64,000 nt of DNA from Sanyastnella coralliicola (GTDB taxonomy: Bacteria > Bacteroidota > Bacteroidia > Flavobacteriales_D > Sanyastnellaceae). Below the pieces are notes generated by a model. The model was not told the DNA's origin. It did not search any database and saw nothing but the letters and a program-made list of their open reading frames with translations. A program made the translations under genes and the position numbers. Location: the NCBI RefSeq assembly GCF_030845195.1, contig NZ_CP132543.1:823501-887500 (forward strand), read 5' to 3'. Positions 35,058 through 44,034 of the stretch are shown here, piece by piece; position 1 is the stretch's first letter, and each line of letters opens with the position of its first letter.

Positions 35058-36482
35058 ATGTCTACTGAGTCTCCGACATTAAAGCTTTCAGAACTAACGA
35101 ATGCACTGGACGATTTCTTCCAGAAGCGCTTTAGTGGGCGAACCTTTTGGGTTATTGGAGAGGTTAGCGGTCACAAAGCTTACCCTAACCGAAGTTGGCA
35201 TTTCTTTGACTTAATCGAGAAAGAAGAAGGTGCTGATCGCTTGAAAGCGAAAATGCAGGTGGTAGCATGGAGCCCCGGGTTTGCAGCTATCTCAAGATTT
35301 GAGCGAGAAACCGGACAACGCTTCACCAGTGGATTAGAAGTCATGATTAAAGCAGAGGTTTCATTTCATCAGCAGTATGGATTGAAGCTGACAGTGATTG
35401 ACATGAATGCGGCCTTCACTATGGGACAAATGGAGCGAAAGCGACGTGAGACCCTAGAGAAATTGGTGAAGCGCTATCCTGATTTCATTCAGAAAGTTGG
35501 CGATACCTTTCACACCCAGAACCAAGACTTGGCACTTCCACGGATCATCAAGCGGATTGCTGTGATCACTTCACCAGGTGCTGCCGGGTACGAAGACTTC
35601 ATGCACAGCCTTGAAGGGAACCCTTATGGATACACCTTCCATGTTGATTTATTCTTCAGTCGTGTACAAGGACTAGAGGCGGGTATTACTCTGAGCAGGC
35701 GCATGTACGAGATTTCTTCGAACCCTGACCCTTATGACCTTGCGGTTATGATTCGCGGGGGAGGGGCTCAGACTGATCTCTTTGTTTTTGATGATTTCGG
35801 ATTGAATAGAGAAGTGGCGAAAAGCGAGGTTCCCTTGTGGGCCGGAATAGGACATCAGCGAGACCAAACCATTGTTGATTTGTTCTGTCATACCTCTCAC
35901 AAGACACCCACGAAAGTGGCCGAAGCTATTTTACTTCATAACCGACGCTCAGAAGAACACGTGGCCGGATTGCGCGAGGCATTGATGATCAGTGGTAAGG
36001 AAATCATCGATCAGAACAAGTCTGAATTGAGACAGACATCATTGAGTATTTCTGCTTTGGTGCCGCGCATTTTACATCGGCAACAGCGATCGATTGCTGA
36101 GTTTTTTAATGTTATTCAGCGTTATGGGGTCAAGAATATCTCTTCGCGAAAGACTGCATTGAATGTGTTGTTCGCCTCGATTAAACCAACACTTCGCGCT
36201 CGTATTCTTCATGAGAACAGACAAGTGTTCGAGAAACAAAGCAAGTTGATCCAATTGCAAGAGCACCAACTCGACAGAGAACACATGAAGTTGGAGCAGA
36301 TTCAACAGATCATACGCCTGAGCGATCCTAGAAAGCTGTTGAAGAAAGGCTACACTTTACTTTCTGTTGATGGTAAGATTGTAAAAGACGCTTCTGAATT
36401 GAAGGCGGGGGATGCGATTGAAATCGAAACACACGCGGAGAAGATTGCTGCAGAAGTGAAGAAAATCAGTCCTAAAAACTGA
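35058..36482 (+). CDS. xseA: Exodeoxyribonuclease VII large subunit
   Basis: 474 residues, a little longer than the usual 400-450. N-terminal OB-fold domain (LTNALDDFFQKRFSGRTFWVIGEVSG), central catalytic domain with IAVITSPGAAGYEDF, VMIRGGGAQTDLFVFDD and VPLWAGIGHQRDQTIVD, then a long coiled coil. Degrades single-stranded DNA in repair. The small-subunit gene is not adjacent: a decarboxylase gene stands between them (xseB at 37801). Confidence 0.93.
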   Translation: MSTESPTLKLSELTNALDDFFQKRFSGRTFWVIGEVSGHKAYPNRSWHFFDLIEKEEGADRLKAKMQVVAWSPGFAAISRFERETGQRFTSGLEVMIKAEVSFHQQYGLKLTVIDMNAAFTMGQMERKRRETLEKLVKRYPDFIQKVGDTFHTQNQDLALPRIIKRIAVITSPGAAGYEDFMHSLEGNPYGYTFHVDLFFSRVQGLEAGITLSRRMYEISSNPDPYDLAVMIRGGGAQTDLFVFDDFGLNREVAKSEVPLWAGIGHQRDQTIVDLFCHTSHKTPTKVAEAILLHNRRSEEHVAGLREALMISGKEIIDQNKSELRQTSLSISALVPRILHRQQRSIAEFFNVIQRYGVKNISSRKTALNVLFASIKPTLRARILHENRQVFEKQSKLIQLQEHQLDREHMKLEQIQQIIRLSDPRKLLKKGYTLLSVDGKIVKDASELKAGDAIEIETHAEKIAAEVKKISPKN

Positions 36483-36514
36483 CATTTCCCAGACAATCAG
36501 CATTAGGGAAGCAG

Positions 36515-36522
36515 TACTTTTG
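36515..36522 (+). promoter_or_regulatory. -7 element TACTTTTG of the decarboxylase gene
   Basis: TACTTTTG followed by GCGCCC, ending 5 nt before the ATG at 36528, so the mRNA is probably leaderless. Confidence 0.45.
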
Positions 36523-36527
36523 CGCCC

Positions 36528-37787
36528 ATGTCTACACCGAGCAAGAACTATTGGAAGAAGTTGACACATGACCAGATTAAGGAGCGTGTGTTTGAAGCGC
36601 TAGACGCGAATGTGAATTTCTACAACGAAGAAGTGATTGGAGTGCCTGGTTCACACCTTGATCCGAAGGTATTCCGCGGCGATTTGCCATTCCTAAAAGA
36701 TGCCCCTTTCTTGAGTGCACTGGTTCGCAACCCGAATCACATTGGATGCCATACGAGTGGAAATTCTGAATCTTTCTTCCGCGGAACACATAGCATTGAA
36801 GCGGAGTTGATTGAGCTATGTGCAAAGAAGATCTTGAATGGCGACGAAGCGGAAGCGTTTGATGGGTACGTAAGTTCTGGAGGAACAGAAGCCAACGTTC
36901 AAGCTGCGTGGATTTACCGCAATGAATTCATGCAACGATTCGGCGCTAGCCAAAAAGAAATTGCCATTCTATGTTCAAGTGATAGCCACTATTCGCAGTA
37001 CAAAGCCTCGAATTTGCTATCGATTGACATTGCCCAAGTGCAAGTAGACGAGCAAACGCGTCAGGTGAACTTAGAGGAGCTTGAGCGCACGCTGGATGGT
37101 TTTGAAGCGAAGGGCATTAAGTATGTGATTCTCTACGTCAACATGATGACCACGATGTTCGGTTCTGTTGATGACCTTGATACCTATTTGAATGCGTTGA
37201 ACAAACGTTCTTTCGAATTGCGCGTTCATGTAGATGGCGCTTACGGAGGCTTCTTCTATCCGTTCACACAAAGCCAACAACGTCTAGATTTTAGTAGACC
37301 TGAGATTAACTCTGTAACGCTCGACGCCCACAAGATGGTACAAGCACCTTACGGAACTGGGATTTTCTTGATTCGTAAGAATTACATGCACTACACGCAC
37401 ACCAGTGAAGCGAGTTATGTAGAAGGTGAAGACTCAACTTTGATCGGAAGTCGCTCTGGAGCGAATGCCATTGCCATTTGGATGATTTTGATGACCTATG
37501 GAAGGTTCGGATGGGAAGAGAAGGTAAATACCCTAGAACAACGTGCAGCTCGTTTTGCCGCGCAGCTAGAGCAGAAAGGGATCGCATTTTTCCGCCAACC
37601 TTATTCTAATATCGTCACGATTGACGCGAAGGCTGTTGCACCAAAAGTGGCGGAAGAATTCGGACTAGTGCCAGATAATCACCACGATCCGAAGTGGGTG
37701 AAAGTAGTAGTAATGGATCACGTTACTCTTGATCGTTTGGTAGTTCTTCTTGACCGAATTGAATCAAGCAGTATCAGTGCTGAATGA
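36528..37787 (+). CDS. Group II PLP-dependent decarboxylase
   Basis: 419 residues. Fold type I: GYVSSGGTEANVQAAW near residue 110, VHVDGAYGGFFYP and the Schiff-base Lys in VTLDAHKMVQAPYGTGIF. The pattern matches the glutamate/aspartate/histidine/aromatic amino acid decarboxylase group. The substrate cannot be set from sequence. The gene lies between xseA and xseB and has its own -7 element, so it may be an insertion into the exonuclease operon. xseB begins 13 nt after its stop. Confidence 0.85.
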   Translation: MSTPSKNYWKKLTHDQIKERVFEALDANVNFYNEEVIGVPGSHLDPKVFRGDLPFLKDAPFLSALVRNPNHIGCHTSGNSESFFRGTHSIEAELIELCAKKILNGDEAEAFDGYVSSGGTEANVQAAWIYRNEFMQRFGASQKEIAILCSSDSHYSQYKASNLLSIDIAQVQVDEQTRQVNLEELERTLDGFEAKGIKYVILYVNMMTTMFGSVDDLDTYLNALNKRSFELRVHVDGAYGGFFYPFTQSQQRLDFSRPEINSVTLDAHKMVQAPYGTGIFLIRKNYMHYTHTSEASYVEGEDSTLIGSRSGANAIAIWMILMTYGRFGWEEKVNTLEQRAARFAAQLEQKGIAFFRQPYSNIVTIDAKAVAPKVAEEFGLVPDNHHDPKWVKVVVMDHVTLDRLVVLLDRIESSSISAE

Positions 37788-37800
37788 TTACCTTCGGGGT

Positions 37801-38046
37801 ATGGCGAAGAAAGAAAATTTGACCTATGAAACCGCCTTCGAAGAGCTCAATGATATTGTAGCAATGATCGAAGACGAAGAAGTATCTGTGGATCAGTTGG
37901 CAGATAAGATGAAGCGTGCGAGTTTCTTGATCAATTTCTGTAACGAGAAATTGCGTGATACTGAAGATGCGGTCAATCAGATCATTCGCAAAATGGAAGA
38001 TCCAGGATCACCAACACCTGACGAAGCAGACGATGACGCCCTCTGA
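37801..38046 (+). CDS. xseB: Exodeoxyribonuclease VII small subunit
   Basis: 81 residues from the ATG at 37801, chosen because it gives the standard family N-terminus (LTYETAFEELNDIVAMIED) and length. The middle has the conserved SVDQLADKMKRAS helix and ends in an acidic tail. Partner of XseA. Its stop overlaps the next gene's start by 14 bp. Separated from xseA by the decarboxylase gene. Confidence 0.85.
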   Translation: MAKKENLTYETAFEELNDIVAMIEDEEVSVDQLADKMKRASFLINFCNEKLRDTEDAVNQIIRKMEDPGSPTPDEADDDAL

Positions 38047-38440
38047 GATTATTGACAAGATGTACAACAATGATCCATTCTCACAATGGTTGGGAGTGGA
38101 GCGGGTTGAAGAAGGTGCAGGCTTTTGCGTCTTGAAGCTTACAGTTCGCAAAGAGATGTTGAACGGGTTCAGCATCGCTCATGGTGGAATCACCTATGCG
38201 TTGGCTGATAGTGCTCTTGCATTCGCCGCAAATGCGCATGGTCGTAAGTGTGTTTCAGTTGAAACGAGTATCTCACATGTTCAGCCGGTGATGGAGGGTG
38301 ATGTTTTGACCACTAGCGTGGAAGAGGTTTCACTTACGAACCGGATAGGAATCTACCATATTACGGTTTCGAATCAACATGATGTAGATGTGGCCGTATT
38401 CAAAGGCAGTGTCTACCGTCGCTCTGAATCTTGGGAGTGA
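38033..38440 (+). CDS. PaaI-family hotdog thioesterase
   Basis: 135 residues from the ATG at 38033, overlapping xseB by 14 bp. Hotdog fold with the catalytic-loop motif NGFSIAHGGITYALADSALAFAAN and a VETSISHVQPV strand. Such enzymes hydrolyse acyl-CoA thioesters, including hydroxyphenylacetyl-CoA in phenylacetate catabolism. The paaABCD genes are about 12 kb away in the same window, which makes a phenylacetate role plausible but unproven. Its stop abuts the convergent PPOX gene. Confidence 0.8.
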   Translation: MTPSEIIDKMYNNDPFSQWLGVERVEEGAGFCVLKLTVRKEMLNGFSIAHGGITYALADSALAFAANAHGRKCVSVETSISHVQPVMEGDVLTTSVEEVSLTNRIGIYHITVSNQHDVDVAVFKGSVYRRSESWE

Positions 38441-39043
38441 TTAAATGTCGCCCTGGTAGCGTTTTTCCATCTGTTCTTGTGTCTCCACAGGATCGTTGTG
38501 GCCTATTTGATCTTTGATCATTTGTCCCATCGTAGGCAATTCAGTACGCTCAATCTTTGCCTCTTCTTTCCAGAGTTTTGAACGCATGAAGGCTTTGGCG
38601 CAGTGCAAGAATACCGTCTCTACTTGGACATGAATACAGGTCTTTGGAGGATTCTGTTCCTCATCTAATTGAGCGAGGAGCTCAGGATCATTCGAGACGA
38701 TGGCTTTACCGCGAATGCGAAGCGTTTCATCAACGCCGGGGATCATACCGAGCATGGCAAACTTGCCGGTCTCCACGATGTTGCTCAGGCTATCTACGCG
38801 GTTGTTTCCTTTTGAATCTGGGATGATCAGTTCGTTATCGTTCAAAACTTTGATGAATCCAGGTGCTCCACCACGGGGAGAAGCATCGAGGTGATCACCA
38901 CCGTCTGTTGAAATCACAACGAAAGGACACAGTGCTAAGAATCGTTTACTATGCTGTTCAAGGGCAGAAAGCTCTTTTAGAATTGTTCTTTCTTTTGGTT
39001 CTCCGTAGATCTCGCGGAGCTGAGCGCCTTGATCGATATTCAT
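38441..39043 (-). CDS. Pyridoxamine 5'-phosphate oxidase-like FMN flavoprotein
   Basis: 200 residues from the ATG at 39043; upstream in-frame starts lead through non-family sequence. Split beta-barrel with FLALCPFVVISTDG, a GGDHLDASPRGGAPGFI flavin-binding stretch and DETLRIRGKAIV. It resembles the MSMEG_1061-type FMN proteins rather than true PdxH. Last gene of a five-gene minus-strand operon. Substrate unknown. Confidence 0.75.
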   Translation of the reverse strand: MNIDQGAQLREIYGEPKERTILKELSALEQHSKRFLALCPFVVISTDGGDHLDASPRGGAPGFIKVLNDNELIIPDSKGNNRVDSLSNIVETGKFAMLGMIPGVDETLRIRGKAIVSNDPELLAQLDEEQNPPKTCIHVQVETVFLHCAKAFMRSKLWKEEAKIERTELPTMGQMIKDQIGHNDPVETQEQMEKRYQGDI

Positions 39044-39075
39044 ACTACGAAGGTCGTGAAATCCGCCAAGACTCT

Positions 39076-40284
39076 CTACCAAAGAATGCGTTCGCGCTCT
39101 TCGGGAGTAGGCATACGACAGCTCTCTTTTTTGCCAAACCAAGAATAACGGTTCTTAGAAATCCAGCGGTAAATGGCGTTTCTGATGAATGCTGGAATGA
39201 CCAATAGAATGATGGCAAAGCGCCACATGCCACCCATACCTGTAACTGATTTGATGACCGCAGTTGATTCGATGAACACCTTCCCGTCTTTATAGAGTAC
39301 CAACGTGTTCATGGGGCCTCCCGCAATTTCTGGGATCAGTTCTTTGGCGACATCACTTTGCAACGGGGCAAATTGAAGACTCTTTTCTTCATCTGTTTGC
39401 ATGAACCAATCAACGGATGAATTACACAAACCGCACACACCGTCAAAGAACAGCACAGCTTTCTCTTTGGCATAGATGGGTTTGAACCATCGTCCGTCAA
39501 AAGTAAAGACGTGGATCATCAACATACCTATTGTCAAGTCGGCGAAGTCAACGATGCAAAGAATTCCAAGGTGCATTGCGATCATTCCTATCCATGCCCA
39601 TTTCCGCGTTTTAGCGAAAAGAGAAAGGGGACCAAAAAGAATCTCAAGTCCAAGAATTCCCCAAGTCATGCCATGGATCACCGACATTGGTAAGGAGACC
39701 ATGGCTTCTCTTAAACTCGTAGCTCGTGCCAGAGGATTCTCTAGGAGATGAAGGATGGCTGTTCCGTCTCTCCAGCTTGGGCTCATCCATTTATCGATTC
39801 CGCTGATGGTATAACTCACGGCCATAATTACCCATGCTCCGATCCATATCCGGGATGGGATTTTCCATCCTTCCCGTTTCCGCGCTAGCGAAAAAGGCTC
39901 ACCCTTTGGAATAACAGCAGAAGCTAATAGCAGCCACCCGATGAAGGGCAGGCCTGGATTGGCGATAAGGTTGTTGCGATCAAAAAGGCAAATCCAACCA
40001 TACCAGAGGATGAGGCTGATGAGATTGCGTTGAACGCCGAGCATGTAGAGTATGGCGAGCGCTGCCATGACTACTAAAAACGCCGCAATGCCAACCGGCG
40101 AGTCAATGAGGAAAAGGATATTCGGAACAACTCCATGCGTGAAGTTCAAGCTTGGGTCTGCGAAAATTCCACGGTCGCTCCATACTTCAGCGCTGTGACT
40201 GATGAGGTCAACAAAGTGGATGGCCAGATAAGCTCCAAGGATAATCCTGAAGAGCGAAAACTGATATGGACTTTGTCCTTTCAT
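39076..40284 (-). CDS. HTTM-like membrane protein fused to a DCC thiol-disulfide oxidoreductase domain
   Basis: 402 residues from the ATG at 40284, which overlaps the upstream gene by 4 bp. The first 270 residues have about six to eight hydrophobic segments and resemble the HTTM (vitamin-K carboxylase-like) membrane domain. The C-terminal 110 residues form a DUF393 domain with the DGVCGLC motif, two Cys, and a following FAPLQS. Thiol chemistry at the membrane is likely; the substrate is unknown. The gene carries an exact copy of the 13-bp motif in sense orientation. Confidence 0.75.
   Translation of the reverse strand: MKGQSPYQFSLFRIILGAYLAIHFVDLISHSAEVWSDRGIFADPSLNFTHGVVPNILFLIDSPVGIAAFLVVMAALAILYMLGVQRNLISLILWYGWICLFDRNNLIANPGLPFIGWLLLASAVIPKGEPFSLARKREGWKIPSRIWIGAWVIMAVSYTISGIDKWMSPSWRDGTAILHLLENPLARATSLREAMVSLPMSVIHGMTWGILGLEILFGPLSLFAKTRKWAWIGMIAMHLGILCIVDFADLTIGMLMIHVFTFDGRWFKPIYAKEKAVLFFDGVCGLCNSSVDWFMQTDEEKSLQFAPLQSDVAKELIPEIAGGPMNTLVLYKDGKVFIESTAVIKSVTGMGGMWRFAIILLVIPAFIRNAIYRWISKNRYSWFGKKESCRMPTPEERERILW
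39878..39890 (-). repeat. Dispersed 13-bp motif, exact copy
   Basis: CGCTAGCGCGGAA on the minus strand, read as Leu-Ala-Arg-Lys in the HTTM/DCC gene. Confidence 0.85.
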
Positions 40285-40742
40285 GAATCGCAATCAGTAG
40301 TTAGAATCCATTCGTCGTTTCGGTCGACCGTGCGTGATTTAATTCGGATCTGGACATTTTCTGCTTGAGCAGGAATGCCGAGCTCTTCTAATAGCGTGCC
40401 ATTACAGACACCATAATTCAATACGGCAGACCAAATAGAGTTTGGTAGAACGGGGCCATAGGAAATCGCTGCGCCATAGACGTTTCTGCGATTATATGGG
40501 CCTTCGAGTTGTGAGTAAATCTCGGGAGTGATCTTGGTTTGATGTTGTTCACCGAGGTACTCATACTCCATGTAGAAATCATTTGCGAAAGTCTCAACGC
40601 CTCGTACTTCAGTGAACACGATCGGCAGAGGAGATGAGCAATACGCCATCCCCAACTGACGAAGGGGTTGGATCTGCAAACTCCAACCGATGATCTGAAG
40701 TGCTCCGATTAAGAGTACTATGGCGTAGAGAAACTTTCTCAT
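40281..40742 (-). CDS. Small membrane-anchored protein of unknown function
   Basis: 153 residues with one N-terminal hydrophobic segment (FLYAIVLLIGALQIIGW) that may be a signal anchor. The rest is beta-like with a pair of spaced Cys (MAYCSSPLP, NYGVCNG). No known family was recognised. Overlaps by 4 bp at each end with neighbours on the same strand, so it is an operon member. Confidence 0.55.
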   Translation of the reverse strand: MRKFLYAIVLLIGALQIIGWSLQIQPLRQLGMAYCSSPLPIVFTEVRGVETFANDFYMEYEYLGEQHQTKITPEIYSQLEGPYNRRNVYGAAISYGPVLPNSIWSAVLNYGVCNGTLLEELGIPAQAENVQIRIKSRTVDRNDEWILTTDCDS

Positions 40743-41473
40743 TTCTTCGGCGGATAGGGGTTGTTCACATTCTTGAATGTCATCATTTCGAGAAGCTGTG
40801 ACTCGCGTTCATCTTTGAAACCGCACTTTCCGTCCATTGTTTTCGGATTCGAAAAGGTGCCGAACAGCATATCCCAGAAAGGCAGGTCGCTAAAGTTGTT
40901 GTAGTGTTTGCCTTGTTGATGGTGAATTCTATGCATTTCAGGACGCTGAAAGAAGTAACCAAGCCAATGCGGAGTTTTAATGTTCATGTGGTAGATGTAC
41001 TCACCCACACTACTGAATAGAAGGGTATAGGCTGCTGCCTCGAGGTTTAGTCCGAGCAAAAGGAAGTTGATGGATCCAATGATCAACGAATTACAAATGA
41101 TTTCCAGCGGATGCTTGTAGAAGCTAGTAATGGTCTCAATTCTTTGCGGACTATGATGGACTTGGTGGAAAGCCAACCAAAGGAAGTTGACATCGTGGCG
41201 CCAACGATGCCACCAGTAGAATACGAAGGTGACGATGAAGTATGCGATGAATCCACCGGCAGCTGGGTGCATGTGATCACTCAGATGAAACCACGAGACT
41301 TGTTGAAGCCATTTGTCCCAGGTGTGTGCTCCTAGGAATATTACTCCGAGTTGAATCGCATTGACGATGATCACGCGTGTCCACCACCCCTTGACATGGG
41401 GTAATTTCTGATCAGGGATCAGGCGTTCGAGTACAATAAACCCGAGCCCGATCAAGGCAACGATATAAATCAT
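40739..41473 (-). CDS. Fatty acid hydroxylase / sterol desaturase family protein (copy 1)
   Basis: 244 residues, membrane protein with the di-iron histidine motifs of the family: HRWRHD, HQVHH and a C-terminal MHRIHHQQGKHYNN. Hydroxylates or desaturates lipids at the membrane. Overlaps its neighbours by 4 bp on both sides. A second family member, of different sequence, lies at 44980 on the opposite strand, in the sulfite cluster. Confidence 0.85.
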   Translation of the reverse strand: MIYIVALIGLGFIVLERLIPDQKLPHVKGWWTRVIIVNAIQLGVIFLGAHTWDKWLQQVSWFHLSDHMHPAAGGFIAYFIVTFVFYWWHRWRHDVNFLWLAFHQVHHSPQRIETITSFYKHPLEIICNSLIIGSINFLLLGLNLEAAAYTLLFSSVGEYIYHMNIKTPHWLGYFFQRPEMHRIHHQQGKHYNNFSDLPFWDMLFGTFSNPKTMDGKCGFKDERESQLLEMMTFKNVNNPYPPKK

Positions 41474-42126
41474 AGCAGTAGATCAATAATCTCTTTATTA
41501 CTCAGGAATTCATTGGCTTCAGTGCTGCCTACTCCAACTTCGAACATGGCATCTCCTAGCTGATGCGAGGTGATGCTCATGTTGGATCCCATTCGCTTGA
41601 TTAAGGGATACAGCGAGCGTGAAAGTCGGTAGGTGAAATTGGGCTCTACTCTCTTCTCAACGGGGTATATGTATGCTGGTCGGAAGGTGTGAAATGACTT
41701 CAACGACATATTTCCAATGATACGTTCGGCTGCTCCTTTATCACGTGCAAACATCAATCGACTCTTTTCTGTCGGGTCAGCTCCTTGTCCGCTCAAGAAG
41801 CAATAGATGCTTTGAGGAGCCACATTTTCCAAGGCTTCGGCGAAAGCCACGGGAATATCCGTTGTCACTTTTCTAAATGTGGCAGCATCGGCATCTCCGG
41901 TATACAATCCAACACAAGAGAAAGCTGCATGGGTATTGGTGAGGTGATCAGTGTATGCTTCCGATAATTCCAACTGATTTGAGACCACTTGCTTCAGTTT
42001 ATCTGATTGAATGTCAAGCTCTCTTCTTCCGAAACTGACGACTTCGGTGACCTTTTCGTCTTCCAGGCATCGCTTTAGAATTCGCGAGCCGATCATTCCG
42101 GAGGCCCCAATAATTGCTACTTTCAT
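41470..42126 (-). CDS. NAD(P)-binding Rossmann protein, NmrA/TIP30-like
   Basis: 218 residues from the ATG at 42126, which starts exactly at the Rossmann strand (MKVAIIGASGMIGSRIL). Dinucleotide-binding GxxGxxG is intact, and an FRPAYIYP motif with Tyr follows. First gene of the five-gene minus-strand operon, 103 bp from the divergent sulfite dehydrogenase gene. An atypical short-chain dehydrogenase or a redox-sensing protein; specificity unknown. Confidence 0.75.
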   Translation of the reverse strand: MKVAIIGASGMIGSRILKRCLEDEKVTEVVSFGRRELDIQSDKLKQVVSNQLELSEAYTDHLTNTHAAFSCVGLYTGDADAATFRKVTTDIPVAFAEALENVAPQSIYCFLSGQGADPTEKSRLMFARDKGAAERIIGNMSLKSFHTFRPAYIYPVEKRVEPNFTYRLSRSLYPLIKRMGSNMSITSHQLGDAMFEVGVGSTEANEFLSNKEIIDLLL

Positions 42127-42229
42127 TTTACTAAGTTGCTTAAAAGAGTTGACTTCACGAATGAGACTTAGGTTACAGACAGATACATTGCTGTTTTTGT
42201 TACTTGCTGCTTGGTTCGAAACCTGAAAC

Positions 42230-43540
42230 ATGAGAAAACGAAAGATTGGGATCCATCAATTGTATGCTGAAGACCCGCAACAGGCTGATGAGCTGTTATG
42301 GGGCAGACGCACAGATGAAAGCAGACGAGGCTTTTTGAAAAAAGCGGGCTTGGCTGCCATGGCTGCTGCCGTTGGAGGAAAGATCGTTTTTGCGGATCAA
42401 ATGCCCAGTGGAATAATCCCAGCGATATTGGCTCGTCCGGAGCAGGATTTCTCTATTCCAGGTAAACATCCAGACCTCGTTGTTTTGAACGATAAGCCAT
42501 GGAATGTGGAGACACCTCCTTATCTCCTTGACGACGAGATTACCCCAGCCGATCGCTTTTTTATCCGAAACAACGGACTTGTGCCTGAAGATATCGATGT
42601 AGGTGCATGGACATTGACCATTGATGGCGAATCCATTCCAGAACCGATCACCTTATCGATCGATGAACTTAAAAGCAATTTCGAACATCACACGTATCGT
42701 CTGACCCTGGAATGTGGCGGTAACGGAAGATCAGAGTTCAATCCACCTGCCAAAGGAAACCAATGGTCAACGGGTGCAGTCGCCTGTGCAGAATGGACAG
42801 GTGTTCGTTTAAAGGATGTCTTGAATTACGCCAAGGTGAAGTCGGATGCGGTGTACGTTGGCTATTATGGTAAGGACGTCCATCTGAGTCGTAATCCCAA
42901 CAAAGTGACCATTTCAAGAGGAGTTCCAATAGCGAAGGCCATGGAAGATGAGTCGTTGATTGCCTGGGCTATGAATGGTGAAGATATTCCAGTAATGAAC
43001 GGACATCCACTGCGTATGGTGATTGGAGGTTGGCCGGCTTCAGTGAGTGGGAAATGGCTCTCTAGACTGAGTGTGAGGAACAAAGTGCATGATGGTCTGA
43101 AGATGGAAGCACCTTCGTATCGAGTTCCATGCGAGAAAGTAGCCCCTGGTCAAGAGGTGAAGGCAGAAGACATGTGCATTATTGAAAGCATGCCTGTCAA
43201 GTCGTTGATTACCTATCCAAAGACAGGAGCGGTACTCAAAGGCAAAAAGAGTTTGACCCTTAGAGGACATGCATGGGCTGGTGATCTCAGTGTGAACGAA
43301 ATGCACATCTCGATTGACTTTGGATCAACTTGGCAGAAGGCATCCTTGAATCCGGCTGCTAATCGTTTGGCTTGGCAGCGATGGGAGGCATCAGTGAATT
43401 TCCCAGAGAAAGGATATTACGAAGTGTGGGCCAAGGCAACGGATAGTGAAGGAAAGAGCCAGCCCATGGTTGTTCCTGGATGGAACCCGAAAGGATATTT
43501 GAACAATGCGACTCATCGCATAGCGGTGAAAGTAGAATGA
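42230..43540 (+). CDS. sorA: Sulfite dehydrogenase molybdopterin subunit (SorA-like)
   Basis: 436 residues. Tat signal with twin Arg at 32-33 (SRRGFLKKAGLAAMAAAVGG), so the enzyme is exported folded to the periplasm. Molybdenum-cofactor domain with the Mo-ligating Cys162 in LTLECGGNGRSEF, and a C-terminal dimerisation domain. Oxidises sulfite to sulfate, passing electrons to a cytochrome c. The next gene encodes such a cytochrome and overlaps by 4 bp (ATGA), which fits the SorAB pair. Confidence 0.88.
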   Translation: MRKRKIGIHQLYAEDPQQADELLWGRRTDESRRGFLKKAGLAAMAAAVGGKIVFADQMPSGIIPAILARPEQDFSIPGKHPDLVVLNDKPWNVETPPYLLDDEITPADRFFIRNNGLVPEDIDVGAWTLTIDGESIPEPITLSIDELKSNFEHHTYRLTLECGGNGRSEFNPPAKGNQWSTGAVACAEWTGVRLKDVLNYAKVKSDAVYVGYYGKDVHLSRNPNKVTISRGVPIAKAMEDESLIAWAMNGEDIPVMNGHPLRMVIGGWPASVSGKWLSRLSVRNKVHDGLKMEAPSYRVPCEKVAPGQEVKAEDMCIIESMPVKSLITYPKTGAVLKGKKSLTLRGHAWAGDLSVNEMHISIDFGSTWQKASLNPAANRLAWQRWEASVNFPEKGYYEVWAKATDSEGKSQPMVVPGWNPKGYLNNATHRIAVKVE

Positions 43541-44034
43541 GCGAAGAGCAACTTCCCATACAAGATGAGATCCTAGAGAAGGTGGTGAAGCGAACCAATG
43601 TTTTGGTGTACGCTTCGACCTTTATTGTGATTGTTGCCATGTTTAATATCATGGCACCAGACACAGCTGAACGCTTCTTTGGTGAAACTGAGGAAGTGCT
43701 GGAACCCGAGATTATTCCTATGGCGGAAGACATTCCGGATGATCTGATCGAGAATGGCATCCACATGCGTACTGGGTTGATCGTTGATGATGGTTTCGAA
43801 CAAGTGAAAGTGACCTGTTTGGCTTGTCATTCGGCGAAATTGGTAACGCAAAACCGTGCAGATCGTGATGGTTGGAAGAAAATGATTCGATGGATGCAAG
43901 AGACCCAAAACCTTTGGGATCTGGGTCCAAACGAAGATATCATCCTGGATTATTTAGCGAAGAACTATGCTCCAGAGCAGGAGGGAAGAAGAGCAAATCT
44001 CAAAGACATCGAATGGTACGTTTTGGAGGATTAG
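43537..44034 (+). CDS. sorB: Membrane-anchored monoheme cytochrome c (SorB-like)
   Basis: 165 residues from the ATG at 43537. One membrane segment (about residues 22-40), then an acidic stretch and the heme motif CLACH (Cys94-His98). Met or another axial ligand is in the later helix-rich part (KKMIRWMQ). Likely takes electrons from the sulfite dehydrogenase it follows. Overlaps the next gene by 22 bp. Confidence 0.82.
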   Translation: MSEEQLPIQDEILEKVVKRTNVLVYASTFIVIVAMFNIMAPDTAERFFGETEEVLEPEIIPMAEDIPDDLIENGIHMRTGLIVDDGFEQVKVTCLACHSAKLVTQNRADRDGWKKMIRWMQETQNLWDLGPNEDIILDYLAKNYAPEQEGRRANLKDIEWYVLED

